A stretch of DNA of 64,000 nt from a bacterium (GTDB lineage Bacteria > Armatimonadota > UBA5829): positions 26,943 to 90,942 of the forward strand of contig JAJFVF010000008.1 of the NCBI GenBank assembly GCA_021371935.1, read 5' to 3'. Below the pieces are notes generated by a model. That model searched no databases and was not told where the DNA came from. It worked only from the letters and a program-made list of their open reading frames with translations. Below, one piece after another: positions 35,196 through 43,271 of the stretch (the stretch's first letter is position 1; the number at the start of each line of letters is the position of its first letter). A program made the translations under genes and the position numbers.

Positions 35196-36347
35196 ATGGT
35201 TAAGCGTTTGCTGGTTTTGTTGGTTGTTGTAGTTATTGCAGTGCTGGTTGTTGCACCGAGTTGGGGTGCAAAGGGTGCAAAAAAACCGTATGTCATCGGT
35301 GCGATCTTCTCGACCACTGGTGACAATGCTCCTCTGGGTGTGCCGGAGCGCGAAACTGTCCAGATGCTTGTAGAAAAGGTAAACAAGTCTGGCGGCATCA
35401 AGGGTCGTCCGGTAAAGGTTGAGTTTTACGATGACGGCGGCAGTCCTGCGCAGGCGGTGCAGGCGTGTCAAAAATTGCTGGCCAACAAGGAAGTGGTTGC
35501 AATAATCGGTCCCACTCTTTCGGGTCCGAGTCTGGCGATTACTCAAATGTGCCAGAATGCGAAGGTGCCGCTCGTCTCATGCGCGGCAAGCATCAAGATT
35601 GTCGAGCCGGTGAAGCCATATGTCTTCAAGACGGCGCAGGCCGATTCGCTCGCGGTTGAAAAGATCATCGTCTATTTGAAGTCGAAGAAGATCAAGCGTG
35701 TGGGATTTATAAATGATTCCAATGCATATGGTTCCAGCGGCCGCGATCAGTGGATGGCTGTAGCAGCGAAGGCTGGGATCAAGACGGTTGCGCTGGAATC
35801 GTTTAACACAGCCGACACTTCTATGACGGCTCAGCTCACCAAGATCCGCGCTGCAAAGCCTCAGGCAATCATCTGCTGGGGCACAAATCCCGGTCCTGCG
35901 ATTGTGGCCAAGGATGTGAAGCGACTTGGGATCAAGATACCATTGATTATGAGTCATGGCGTCGCGAACATGAAGTTCATCGAACTCGCTGGAAGCGCAG
36001 CCGAGGGTGTGATATTTCCCGCCGGCAAGCTGATTGTTGCCAAAGAGATATCATCATCCGATCTTCAGAAGAAGCAGCTTGTGAAGTATTCCTCTCAGTA
36101 TATTAAGACGTATAAAAGGCCTGCAAACACATTCGGCGGGCATGCGTGGGATGCGTTCACACTTGTGACGGATGCCATAAAGAAGGTGGGCGGCGACCGC
36201 GCGAAAGTCAGAAAAGCGATAGAGGGCCAGAAGAAGTTTGTCGGCATCAGCGGTGTATTTGATTTCAGTTCAAAAGATCATGCCGGCCTGGACAAGAATG
36301 CTTTTGCTCTCGTTCAGATAAAAAACGGCAAGTGGGCGCTCAAATAG
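35196..36347 (+). CDS. livJ: Branched-chain amino acid-type ABC transporter, substrate-binding protein
   Basis: A 383-residue periplasmic binding protein (Leu/Ile/Val-binding type 1 fold). An N-terminal signal peptide (residues 5-25) is followed by KKPYVIGAIFSTTGDNAPLGVPE, EFYDDGGSPAQAVQACQKLL, VVAIIGPTLSGPSL and the C-terminal GHAWDAFTLVTDAIKK. It delivers ligand to the LivHMGF complex encoded next. The ligand may be an aromatic compound rather than leucine, given the flanking CoA ligases (inference). A hairpin after it probably separates its expression from the permease genes. Confidence 0.9.
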   Translation: MVKRLLVLLVVVVIAVLVVAPSWGAKGAKKPYVIGAIFSTTGDNAPLGVPERETVQMLVEKVNKSGGIKGRPVKVEFYDDGGSPAQAVQACQKLLANKEVVAIIGPTLSGPSLAITQMCQNAKVPLVSCAASIKIVEPVKPYVFKTAQADSLAVEKIIVYLKSKKIKRVGFINDSNAYGSSGRDQWMAVAAKAGIKTVALESFNTADTSMTAQLTKIRAAKPQAIICWGTNPGPAIVAKDVKRLGIKIPLIMSHGVANMKFIELAGSAAEGVIFPAGKLIVAKEISSSDLQKKQLVKYSSQYIKTYKRPANTFGGHAWDAFTLVTDAIKKVGGDRAKVRKAIEGQKKFVGISGVFDFSSKDHAGLDKNAFALVQIKNGKWALK

Positions 36348-36367
36348 CACCTAATAGTGTGAAATAC

Positions 36368-36407
36368 AGGAGGTTGGAAGTTTCGCATCCAGCCTCCTAT
36401 TAATTTT
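36368..36407 (+). terminator. Intercistronic hairpin between binding-protein and permease genes
   Basis: An 11-bp stem AGGAGGTTGGA/TCCAGCCTCCT (one G-U) with a 9-base loop is followed by ATTAATTTT. It could act as a partial terminator or stabilise the upstream message, giving more binding protein than permease. A second pairing GGTTAACT...AGTTAACC lies just after it (36407-36462). Confidence 0.6.
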
Positions 36408-36524
36408 GGTTAACTGGTGACGATTCGGAGGTCGCCACTCATCAGTTTGGATAGTTAACCGAACGGTGATGGTCCGGGCTTTTGGCTCTCCACTCTCCGC
36501 TCTCAGCTATTATCGAGGTAGTAA

Positions 36525-37424
36525 TTGGATCAATTAGGTCAGATTCCCCAACTGGTAGTCTCAGGGATTACCAGCGGATGCATATATGCGATAGTAGCGA
36601 TCGGTTTTTCGATCATCTACAATTCCACCCAGGTGATTAACTTAGCTCAGGGTGAGTTTGTGATGATAGGCGCAATGGTTGCCGCAGTGCTGGTAGCGAA
36701 GTTCAGCCTGGCTGTTGCATTTCCGGTTGCGGTCATTGCGGGATGTCTGGTCGGCGCATTTGTGGCACTTTGCGTAATCATACCGCACAAGAAAGCGTCT
36801 TTGGTGACACTGATAATCATCACCGTAGGCGCTTCGATAATGTTTCGCGGTCTTGCACAGCTTTTTTGGGGTGAGCAGGCGATTCCGGTTGCTCCGTTTA
36901 CGGGCAGGGTGACGCAATTTGGCGTTGAGGATCGAATTTTCCATATATTTGGAGCCGCAGCCAGAGCACAGGACCTATGGGTCGTAGGGATTACGGCGCT
37001 GCTGGTTATCGGAATGCACTTATTCTATAAATACACGCTGGTCGGTCAGGCGATGCGTGCTTGTTCTATGAACCCGACCGGTGCAAAGCTCGCCGGGATC
37101 AGCGTGAAGAAGATGATCGTGCTCTCGTTTGTGATGGCGGCGGCGATGGGCGCTGTTGCGGGAGTGACTGTCTCGCCGGTCTTTTATGCCCGCTGCAACA
37201 TGGGCACTGCCTTAGGTCTAAAGGGCTTTTGCGCGGCTGTGATGGGAGGGCTGGGCAGTTTTGGCGGCGGAGTGGCGGCAGGAATAGTCCTGGGGATCAT
37301 CGAGTCTCTGGCCGGGGGGCTGCTTTCGAGCGATTACGGCGAGGCAGTAGCTTTCGTTATTCTGCTGGTGATACTTTTTGTTCGACCAGAGGGTCTGCTT
37401 TCTCGCCGAAAGGTGGTGGCTTGA
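36525..37424 (+). CDS. livH: Branched-chain amino acid-type ABC transporter permease LivH
   Basis: A 299-residue inner-membrane permease with about eight membrane segments. Family marks are GCIYAIVAIGFSIIYNSTQVINLAQGEFVMIGAM at the N-terminus and the EAA-like loop GLKGFCAAVMGGLGSFGGGVAAGIVLGIIESL near the C-terminus. The start is TTG at 36525, with GAGGTAG before it. The next gene, livM, begins two bases after the stop. Confidence 0.92.
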   Translation: MDQLGQIPQLVVSGITSGCIYAIVAIGFSIIYNSTQVINLAQGEFVMIGAMVAAVLVAKFSLAVAFPVAVIAGCLVGAFVALCVIIPHKKASLVTLIIITVGASIMFRGLAQLFWGEQAIPVAPFTGRVTQFGVEDRIFHIFGAAARAQDLWVVGITALLVIGMHLFYKYTLVGQAMRACSMNPTGAKLAGISVKKMIVLSFVMAAAMGAVAGVTVSPVFYARCNMGTALGLKGFCAAVMGGLGSFGGGVAAGIVLGIIESLAGGLLSSDYGEAVAFVILLVILFVRPEGLLSRRKVVA

Positions 37425-37425
37425 T

Positions 37426-38844
37426 ATGGCAGTCGAGACCTCTGCGGTGGTTCCGGTAAAGGTAAGACGTCCTGCGGCGGAATCGAGTTTATGGAACCTG
37501 CTGCCGTTTATCATTTTTGTGCTCGTATGCGCATTTTTGCCCAGGTTTACGAGCGAGACGGGGTTGATGCTGCTCATCTATATCGGGATCAGTGCGCTGC
37601 TTGCCATCGGGCTGAATTTATTGATGGGTTATGCAGGGCAGATATCTCTTGGTCATGCTGCATTCTTTGGCATCGGGGCATATACGTCCGCGATCCTCAC
37701 TGTACGTCCAATATCCTCCGAAGTGATACCCGGGTTCAGCGCTGGAGTAGGCATCATTGCGGGTGTGGCGGCACTGATGTCTATCGCCAGGGTCACTGGC
37801 GGCAGGCTTGCGCTTGGAGCAGTGGCACTTGTTCTTTTAGGATGGGTTGCAGCGCTTTCGAGATCGCATTTTGTGGCAACACTGCTCATATATGGCGTCG
37901 GAATGGCACTCTTTGGCATCGCCATGAGGATAAAGTGGTGGAGAGCCGGGGCGGCAGGCATTATCTGTGCACTTTCGGCTGCCGTTTGTGACAGGTTCTT
38001 GCTGGGCGTGCTGTCGAAAGGCGGTGCATCGCCATGGACGGCCATGCTGGTCGGCATAATATTTACCTCGCTGATTGCCTATCTGATCGGCGGCCAGGTG
38101 CTGCGTCTCAAAGGTCACTATCTCGCCATGGCGACTTTAGGCTTCGGTGTCATTGTCGAGATAATTTTCAGGCAGTGGACTGCGGTGACCGGCGGTTCAA
38201 GCGACGGCATATTCGGCATTCCTTCCATAGCGTGGCTCGACGGTTCACCCGGGTTCGTGCGTAACATATTCGCATTGCTCGCGGGCGGCCAGGTCGATTT
38301 ACAGAAGCAATACTATTATCTGGTTTGGGGTTTTGTATTCATAGCGCTCGTGCTTGCGGTCAATATTGTGCGAAGCCGTGTCGGAAGGGCTTTTCGGGCG
38401 GTGCACAGCAGCGAGGTTGCGGCAGAGTCACTAGGTGTGGACACACAGCGATACAAGATTCAGGTGTTTGTCTTGAGCGCAGCGATGGCATCGGTTGCAG
38501 GGAGCCTGCATGCACACAATGCGGGTGTCGGCTACGTGAATCCGGGTGATTTCGGGTTTGCGGTCTCGGTTCAGCTTTTGGTGATGGTAGTAGTCGGCGG
38601 AATGGCGAGTGTATGGGGTGCGCTTTTCGGCGCGAGCGTGATCCAGCTTCTCAAGAACTGGATGCTCAACCTCGACAAGGCTGATGTCAGCATAATGGGT
38701 CTTACGCTCAAGGGTTTGGACCCGATAGTTTTTGGCGCGGTGTTGATAATGGTGATGGTAATGCTGCCGCAGGGATTTGTGCGCGGCATTACGGATATGG
38801 CGGCTGCGGCATGGCGAACCGCACGGCGTGGAAGGGCGAAATAG
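37426..38844 (+). CDS. livM: Branched-chain amino acid-type ABC transporter permease LivM, with extra membrane segment block
   Basis: A 472-residue permease counted from the ATG at 37426. Family marks: NLLMGYAGQISLGHAAFFGIGAYTSAIL, VLRLKGHYLAMATLGFGVIVEI, and VVGGMASVWGALFGASVI. Between the first two, where typical LivM proteins have a short loop, there is an insertion of about 95 hydrophobic residues (roughly 105-200) that should add three or four membrane helices. The longer E. coli LivM instead has its extra part at the N-terminus. Confidence 0.9.
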   Translation: MAVETSAVVPVKVRRPAAESSLWNLLPFIIFVLVCAFLPRFTSETGLMLLIYIGISALLAIGLNLLMGYAGQISLGHAAFFGIGAYTSAILTVRPISSEVIPGFSAGVGIIAGVAALMSIARVTGGRLALGAVALVLLGWVAALSRSHFVATLLIYGVGMALFGIAMRIKWWRAGAAGIICALSAAVCDRFLLGVLSKGGASPWTAMLVGIIFTSLIAYLIGGQVLRLKGHYLAMATLGFGVIVEIIFRQWTAVTGGSSDGIFGIPSIAWLDGSPGFVRNIFALLAGGQVDLQKQYYYLVWGFVFIALVLAVNIVRSRVGRAFRAVHSSEVAAESLGVDTQRYKIQVFVLSAAMASVAGSLHAHNAGVGYVNPGDFGFAVSVQLLVMVVVGGMASVWGALFGASVIQLLKNWMLNLDKADVSIMGLTLKGLDPIVFGAVLIMVMVMLPQGFVRGITDMAAAAWRTARRGRAK

Positions 38845-38848
38845 AGCC

Positions 38849-39616
38849 TTGGAATTACTCATTGAGGCAAAATCGGTAACACGTTCGTTCGGCGGGCTTG
38901 TCGCGGTAGACAATGTGGACTTAATGGTAGTCGCCGGGCAGACTAAGGCGCTCATCGGTCCCAACGGAGCGGGCAAGAGCACACTGTTGAACCTGCTGAC
39001 CGGCGTTATGCCCGCAAGCGGTGGTGACATACGTGTCTGCGGTGTCTCGATAGTGGGCAAGCCGTGTTATGAGGTCGCTTCATTGGGACTAGCCAGGACA
39101 TTTCAGAATGTCCAGCTCTTTGAGAACATGACGGTTTTGGAGAATGTTATGGTCGGCTGCCACTGCTGGAGCAGGCAGGGGATCGCGTCGGCTGCTCTCA
39201 GGTGGGCAGGTCACCTGCGTGAAGAGAGGAAGATTTTCAAAGAGTCGGCTGCACAGCTCGACAGGGTAGGTCTTGCCGACATGGCACACATGCCGTCGGG
39301 CAGCCTGCCGTTCGGCAAACAGAGGATGCTGGAGATAGCGCGGGCGCTTGCGAGCAGACCCAGGCTGCTGCTGCTGGACGAACCGGCTTCTGGTCTATCG
39401 ACCCGCGAGACCGATGAACTCTGTGATCTCCTGCGGCGTATAGTCAAGGAGGGTGTAAGCGTGCTCCTGGTCGACCATGACATGCAGTTTGTAATGGAGA
39501 TTTCGGACGAGGTAATGGTGCTCGATCAGGGCAAAAAGATCGCCGAGGGCACGCCCTACGAAGTCCAGAACGACGCTCATGTGATTGCGGCCTATTTGGG
39601 CATGGAGGCGAGGTAG
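38849..39616 (+). CDS. livG: Branched-chain amino acid-type ABC transporter ATPase LivG
   Basis: A 255-residue ATPase counted from the TTG at 38849, four bases after livM; the frame runs further back into livM but the family starts here (LLIEAKSVTRSFGGLVAVDNV). Walker A GPNGAGKST, the LivG insertion LGLARTFQNVQLFENMTVLENVMVG, signature SGSLPFGKQRMLEIARAL (atypical LPFG in place of LSGG, usual for LivG), Walker B LLLLDEPASGL, and H-loop LVDHDMQFVM. It overlaps livF by one base. Confidence 0.92.
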   Translation: MELLIEAKSVTRSFGGLVAVDNVDLMVVAGQTKALIGPNGAGKSTLLNLLTGVMPASGGDIRVCGVSIVGKPCYEVASLGLARTFQNVQLFENMTVLENVMVGCHCWSRQGIASAALRWAGHLREERKIFKESAAQLDRVGLADMAHMPSGSLPFGKQRMLEIARALASRPRLLLLDEPASGLSTRETDELCDLLRRIVKEGVSVLLVDHDMQFVMEISDEVMVLDQGKKIAEGTPYEVQNDAHVIAAYLGMEAR

Positions 39617-40353
39617 TGCTCAGGATTCGCAGTCTTGTCACATATTACGACCGCATTCTAGCCCTGCGAGGCATATCACTTCATGTCGATCCTGGCGAGA
39701 TTGTGGCGATTGTCGGACCGAACGGCGCGGGCAAAACGACCGCGCTCAACACGATATCGGGTGTGATACAAGCCGGTACCGGCGAAGTATGTTTTGCGGG
39801 CGAGAACGTGACAGGCAAGTCATCGGAGCGCCTTGTCGAGATGGGGCTTGTGCAGGTGCCTGAAGGCCGCCAGCTTTTTGCCGGGATGACGGTCTATGAA
39901 AATCTGATTCTTGGGGCATACAGGCGCGGCAGGCTTGCGAAGAAGGCTCATATGTCGAGTGATCTGGAAAGGGTCTATGAGGTATTTCCGAGGCTCAGTG
40001 AGAGGGCGACTCAGCTTGCCGGGACGCTTTCCGGCGGCGAGCAGCAGATGCTGGCGATAGGTCGTGCTCTGATGGCGGCGCCCAAGATGCTGCTGCTAGA
40101 TGAGCCGTCGATGGGACTTGCGCCTTTGGTCGTAAAGGAGATTTTTAAGGTAATTGTCGACCTGCGCAAAACTGGGACAACCGTGCTGATTGTCGAGCAA
40201 AACGCAAAGGCTGCGCTTGGTATTGCAAAACGGGCATATGTAATGGAGACCGGCCGGATTGTGATGGAGGGTCAGGCTTCGGAGCTTGCCAAGAATCCTG
40301 AGATCCAACGGGCGTATTTGGGCAAGGGCTACAGGCAGATGTCTGAGAGGTAA
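39616..40353 (+). CDS. livF: Branched-chain amino acid-type ABC transporter ATPase LivF
   Basis: A 245-residue ATPase. The GTG start overlaps the last base of the livG stop. Walker A GPNGAGKTT, Q-loop region VQVPEGRQLFAGMTVYENL, signature LSGGEQQMLAIGRALM, Walker B MLLLDEPSMGLAPLVV, H-loop IVEQNAKAAL. It pairs with LivG to drive the LivHM permease. A family-C repeat follows three bases after the stop. Confidence 0.94.
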   Translation: MLRIRSLVTYYDRILALRGISLHVDPGEIVAIVGPNGAGKTTALNTISGVIQAGTGEVCFAGENVTGKSSERLVEMGLVQVPEGRQLFAGMTVYENLILGAYRRGRLAKKAHMSSDLERVYEVFPRLSERATQLAGTLSGGEQQMLAIGRALMAAPKMLLLDEPSMGLAPLVVKEIFKVIVDLRKTGTTVLIVEQNAKAALGIAKRAYVMETGRIVMEGQASELAKNPEIQRAYLGKGYRQMSER

Positions 40354-40356
40354 TGC

Positions 40357-40382
40357 CGGGAGGGCGAGTTTCTGCCGAGCCG
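40357..40382 (+). repeat. Family C repeat, copy 2
   Basis: GGGAGGGCGAGTTTCTGCCGAGCC-type copy directly after the livF stop. Confidence 0.6.
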
Positions 40383-40413
40383 TTGAGATTTGCGTTTGCG
40401 AAAGGTAGCGAAA

Positions 40414-41715
40414 ATGCCTATTTGGAATCGTAGATACGAGCGAATGGAACGCGATGAGCTGGAGCAGCTTCAACTGGAGCGGCTGCAGCTTACGGTCAAT
40501 CGAGTATATCGAAACGTGCCGTTTTACCACAAGCGATTTTCACAAATCGGCATTGTGCCCGAGGACATTATGTCACTGGGTGATATTTCCAAACTGCCGT
40601 TTACGACGAAAGACGACCTTCGCGATGGCTACCCTTATGAATTGTTTGCCGTTCCTTTAAGAGAGATAGTGCGGATACACTCATCTTCGGGCACGGCGTC
40701 ACGGCCTATCGTCTTGGGATATACTCGGGACGACTTGAAGCATTGGGCTGAGCTTGTTGCACGGGTGCTGAGCGCAGCGGGGCTTACCAAGGACGATGTC
40801 GTGCAGATCGCATTCGAGTACGGACTTTTTACGGGCGGTTTCGGTATGCACTGTGGTGCGGAGAGGCTTGGGGCATCGGTTATTCCTATCTCCTCTGGAA
40901 ACACCGAGCGTCAGGTCCAGATCATGGAGGATTTCCGAAGCACGGCTCTCGTGGGCACTCCCAGTTATGCGCTTTATATGATCGAAGTTATGGATCGCAT
41001 GGGTGTATCTCCGGCGGGCCTGAGCTTAAGGGCAGGTCTATTCGGCGGTGAGCCGATGAGTGATAATACGAGGGCAAAGATCGAGTCGAGCCTAGAGGTA
41101 GTTGCGACGGACAATTACGGTGTGAGTGCCGTGATGGGACCCGGCATAGCGGGCGAATGTGAGTTGAAAAGCGGCCTGCATGTGAACGAGGATCATTTTC
41201 TGATAGAGATTATTGACCCTGTGACGTTCGAGGTCCTGCCGGAGGGTCGGGAGGGCGAGTTGGTAATAACGACTCTCACCAAGGAGGGTCTTCCTATGAT
41301 CCGATATCGGACCAGAGACATCACCTCCATCACACGCGAGCCATGCAGGTGCGGGCGGACGACGTTGAGGATAGCGCCAATAATGAAACGCACCGACGAT
41401 ATGATTATCATTCGTGGGGTGAATGTGTATCCACATGAGGTCGAGAGGCTCCTTTATGATATCGAGCATGTCGAGCCTCGCTATCAGATAGTTTTGGATC
41501 GTGAGGGTGGGCTGGATCATCTGACTTTAAATATCGAACTGGCCGGCCACATGATCAGCGACCAGATGCTCAAGCTGGTCGAGCTTGAAGAGGATATCAG
41601 GCGTCGTGTTCACGGTGCATTGGGCATTACGCCGAAAGTACGACTTGTAGAGCCGAAGACACTTCAGTCCATAGGTCCCAAAGACCGTGTAGTCGACAAC
41701 AGAGAGAGAAGTTAA
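40414..41715 (+). CDS. Phenylacetate-CoA ligase paralogue with altered P-loop
   Basis: A 433-residue PaaK-family protein counted from the ATG at 40414 (AAAGGTAG precedes it). It is clearly homologous to the first ligase along its length: YGLFTGGFGMHCGAERLGA, DNYGVSAVMGPGIAGE, RYRTRDIT, EPCRCGRTT and RTDDMIIIRGVNVYPHEVE. The phosphate-binding loop reads SSGTASRPIVLGYT instead of SSGTTGKP, losing the Gly-Lys pair. It may have a different substrate, a lowered adenylation rate, or a regulatory role (inference). It ends the Liv cluster. Confidence 0.87.
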   Translation: MPIWNRRYERMERDELEQLQLERLQLTVNRVYRNVPFYHKRFSQIGIVPEDIMSLGDISKLPFTTKDDLRDGYPYELFAVPLREIVRIHSSSGTASRPIVLGYTRDDLKHWAELVARVLSAAGLTKDDVVQIAFEYGLFTGGFGMHCGAERLGASVIPISSGNTERQVQIMEDFRSTALVGTPSYALYMIEVMDRMGVSPAGLSLRAGLFGGEPMSDNTRAKIESSLEVVATDNYGVSAVMGPGIAGECELKSGLHVNEDHFLIEIIDPVTFEVLPEGREGELVITTLTKEGLPMIRYRTRDITSITREPCRCGRTTLRIAPIMKRTDDMIIIRGVNVYPHEVERLLYDIEHVEPRYQIVLDREGGLDHLTLNIELAGHMISDQMLKLVELEEDIRRRVHGALGITPKVRLVEPKTLQSIGPKDRVVDNRERS

Positions 41716-41775
41716 TGCGAGAGGGTTCAGGCGTATAGAGATTTTCGCCAATTACTGGAGTGTCGCATAGCGTAT

Positions 41776-41801
41776 TGGGGGGGCGAAGCTTCTGCTGAGC
41801 C
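41776..41801 (+). repeat. Family C repeat, copy 3
   Basis: GGGGGGGCGAAGCTTCTGCTGAGCC, in the 41716-41911 gap; no other feature is seen there. Confidence 0.6.
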
Positions 41802-41911
41802 ACGTAAAACTGAATTATTTCCTTAATGCAGTTCAATATGGAGGTGATGTTCAAATACAATTTACTAGGTTGGATGTGAATATCTATCGTTAAGCACGAG
41901 GAGGAGAAGTT

Positions 41912-43009
41912 TTGAAAAAATATTTGATTGGGGCAATACTTATAGGTTTATTGTTGAGCCTGGCAATAGGTGCCGGCGCTCAGCTTCAAAATGTCGAACT
42001 TCACGGCTATGCGCAAAACAGGTTCTACGCGCCTGAGAGCGGCAATGCGAGAATGACGGTGGACAGGGTCTCTCTTTCCGCCAAGGGCAATATCAGTGAG
42101 GCCATAACAGGTTATCTGGAAGTCTACTTCCATCAGTGGATGCCCAACGACGTTCTGCCGGACAACACAACAGCCGAGCAGTATCGCACATATCTGGAGA
42201 GCGCATATGTGGATATGCCGCTTGGTTTGGGTCGAGTGAGGGTAGGCAAGGGCAGACAGCTCAATTTCGGGATTACGCCTTCTTATCCCAACAGAAAGAC
42301 TTCACAGTACGGCATCGTGCCTGAGACTTTCACTCAGGACAGAATCGTCGGCATCCAGTATACGCAGAAGACCGGTCTGTTCGATGGCGGTGTCACTTTG
42401 TATGAGGACACTTCTCTAGGCACTCGCAGCATAGGCGAGTATCCGGGTGTATTGGCTGCTGATGTCGTGAAGCATTTTGTGGACAAGGACATACCTTCGG
42501 ACATAAGTGGTGAGCTTGCGGGCAGCATTCGTCTGGGAATCAGCAAGCCGTGTTTCCAGGCTCATGTTTCCGGTGCACTCGGCAAATTGAATACGACCGA
42601 TACAGCAACCATGTATACGGCGTATTCTCTTCCGGCAGGCACGGACGATACGCACAACAAGTATGGTCTTGACGCCAGTTATGCACATGGCAACTTTGTT
42701 GCCCAGGGCGAGTATTACATCGGCAACTACAGTTTTCTGAAGATAACGGGCTACAACCTGCTTGTCGGTTATACGAACAAGAAGCTGCAGCGTATGTATG
42801 TCCGCTATAATGCTTTGAACAACGACCAGACTCCGACAGCCGATCAGCGCACCTGGGACAATCAGCAGTGGATATTCGCTTTTGTCCAGCCGATTGCAAA
42901 GGGCGTTTGGGCAGAGTTGGAGTATGAAAAGAACTCTGCAAATCCGGGCGGTGGCGGCAAAGACCCGGGCAATGACCTGTTGTTCCTGGAGTTATTCACA
43001 GGATTCTAG
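41912..43009 (+). CDS. Outer-membrane porin-like beta-barrel protein
   Basis: A 365-residue protein with a signal peptide (residues 3-22, cleavage after AGA) and then alternating amphipathic strands typical of a porin: VELHGYAQNRFYAPESG, MTVDRVSLSAKGNIS, GYLEVYFHQW, VRVGKGRQLNFGI, GIQYTQKTGLFDGGV. It ends in Phe (ELFTGF), the usual C-terminal residue recognised by the Bam machinery. The start is TTG at 41912, with GAGGAG before it. It supports a diderm envelope. The solute is unknown. Confidence 0.8.
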   Translation: MKKYLIGAILIGLLLSLAIGAGAQLQNVELHGYAQNRFYAPESGNARMTVDRVSLSAKGNISEAITGYLEVYFHQWMPNDVLPDNTTAEQYRTYLESAYVDMPLGLGRVRVGKGRQLNFGITPSYPNRKTSQYGIVPETFTQDRIVGIQYTQKTGLFDGGVTLYEDTSLGTRSIGEYPGVLAADVVKHFVDKDIPSDISGELAGSIRLGISKPCFQAHVSGALGKLNTTDTATMYTAYSLPAGTDDTHNKYGLDASYAHGNFVAQGEYYIGNYSFLKITGYNLLVGYTNKKLQRMYVRYNALNNDQTPTADQRTWDNQQWIFAFVQPIAKGVWAELEYEKNSANPGGGGKDPGNDLLFLELFTGF

Positions 43010-43037
43010 TTCGCATTATTCTTTGCAACCTACCTCT

Positions 43038-43074
43038 ACAACCGGCTCGCGATCATGTGTGGCCGGTTGTTTTA
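43038..43074 (+). terminator. Rho-independent terminator after the porin-like gene
   Basis: A perfect 9-bp stem ACAACCGGC/GCCGGTTGT with a 15-base loop, followed by TTTATATT. A truncated family-A end (CTAGTTCGCATTATTC) covers the stop codon just before it. Confidence 0.8.
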
Positions 43075-43136
43075 TATTATAGACTTTTGGGCAACAAACG
43101 ATTTGACAGTACATCAAGCTCGACGTATACTACAAC

Positions 43137-43214
43137 TAACCTGGATATGCGCTTAGTGCATAATCCGGGTCTCTGAGAGCATTATTCACGTTCCTCGTGA
43201 ATAATGCGGGCTAA
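43137..43214 (+). repeat. Two-hairpin interspersed repeat (family A), copy 5
   Basis: Hairpin 1 (CTGGATATGCG...TGCATAATCCGG, imperfect), linker GTCTCTGAGA, hairpin 2 GCATTATTCACG-TTCCT-CGTGAATAATGC, end GGGCTAA. It lies about 55 bases before the selenoprotein candidate. Confidence 0.8.
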
Positions 43215-43271
43215 GGAATTTGGACACTAGTTTTTAACTTCTTACTTCTAACTTCTAGGATGGGGTGTTTT

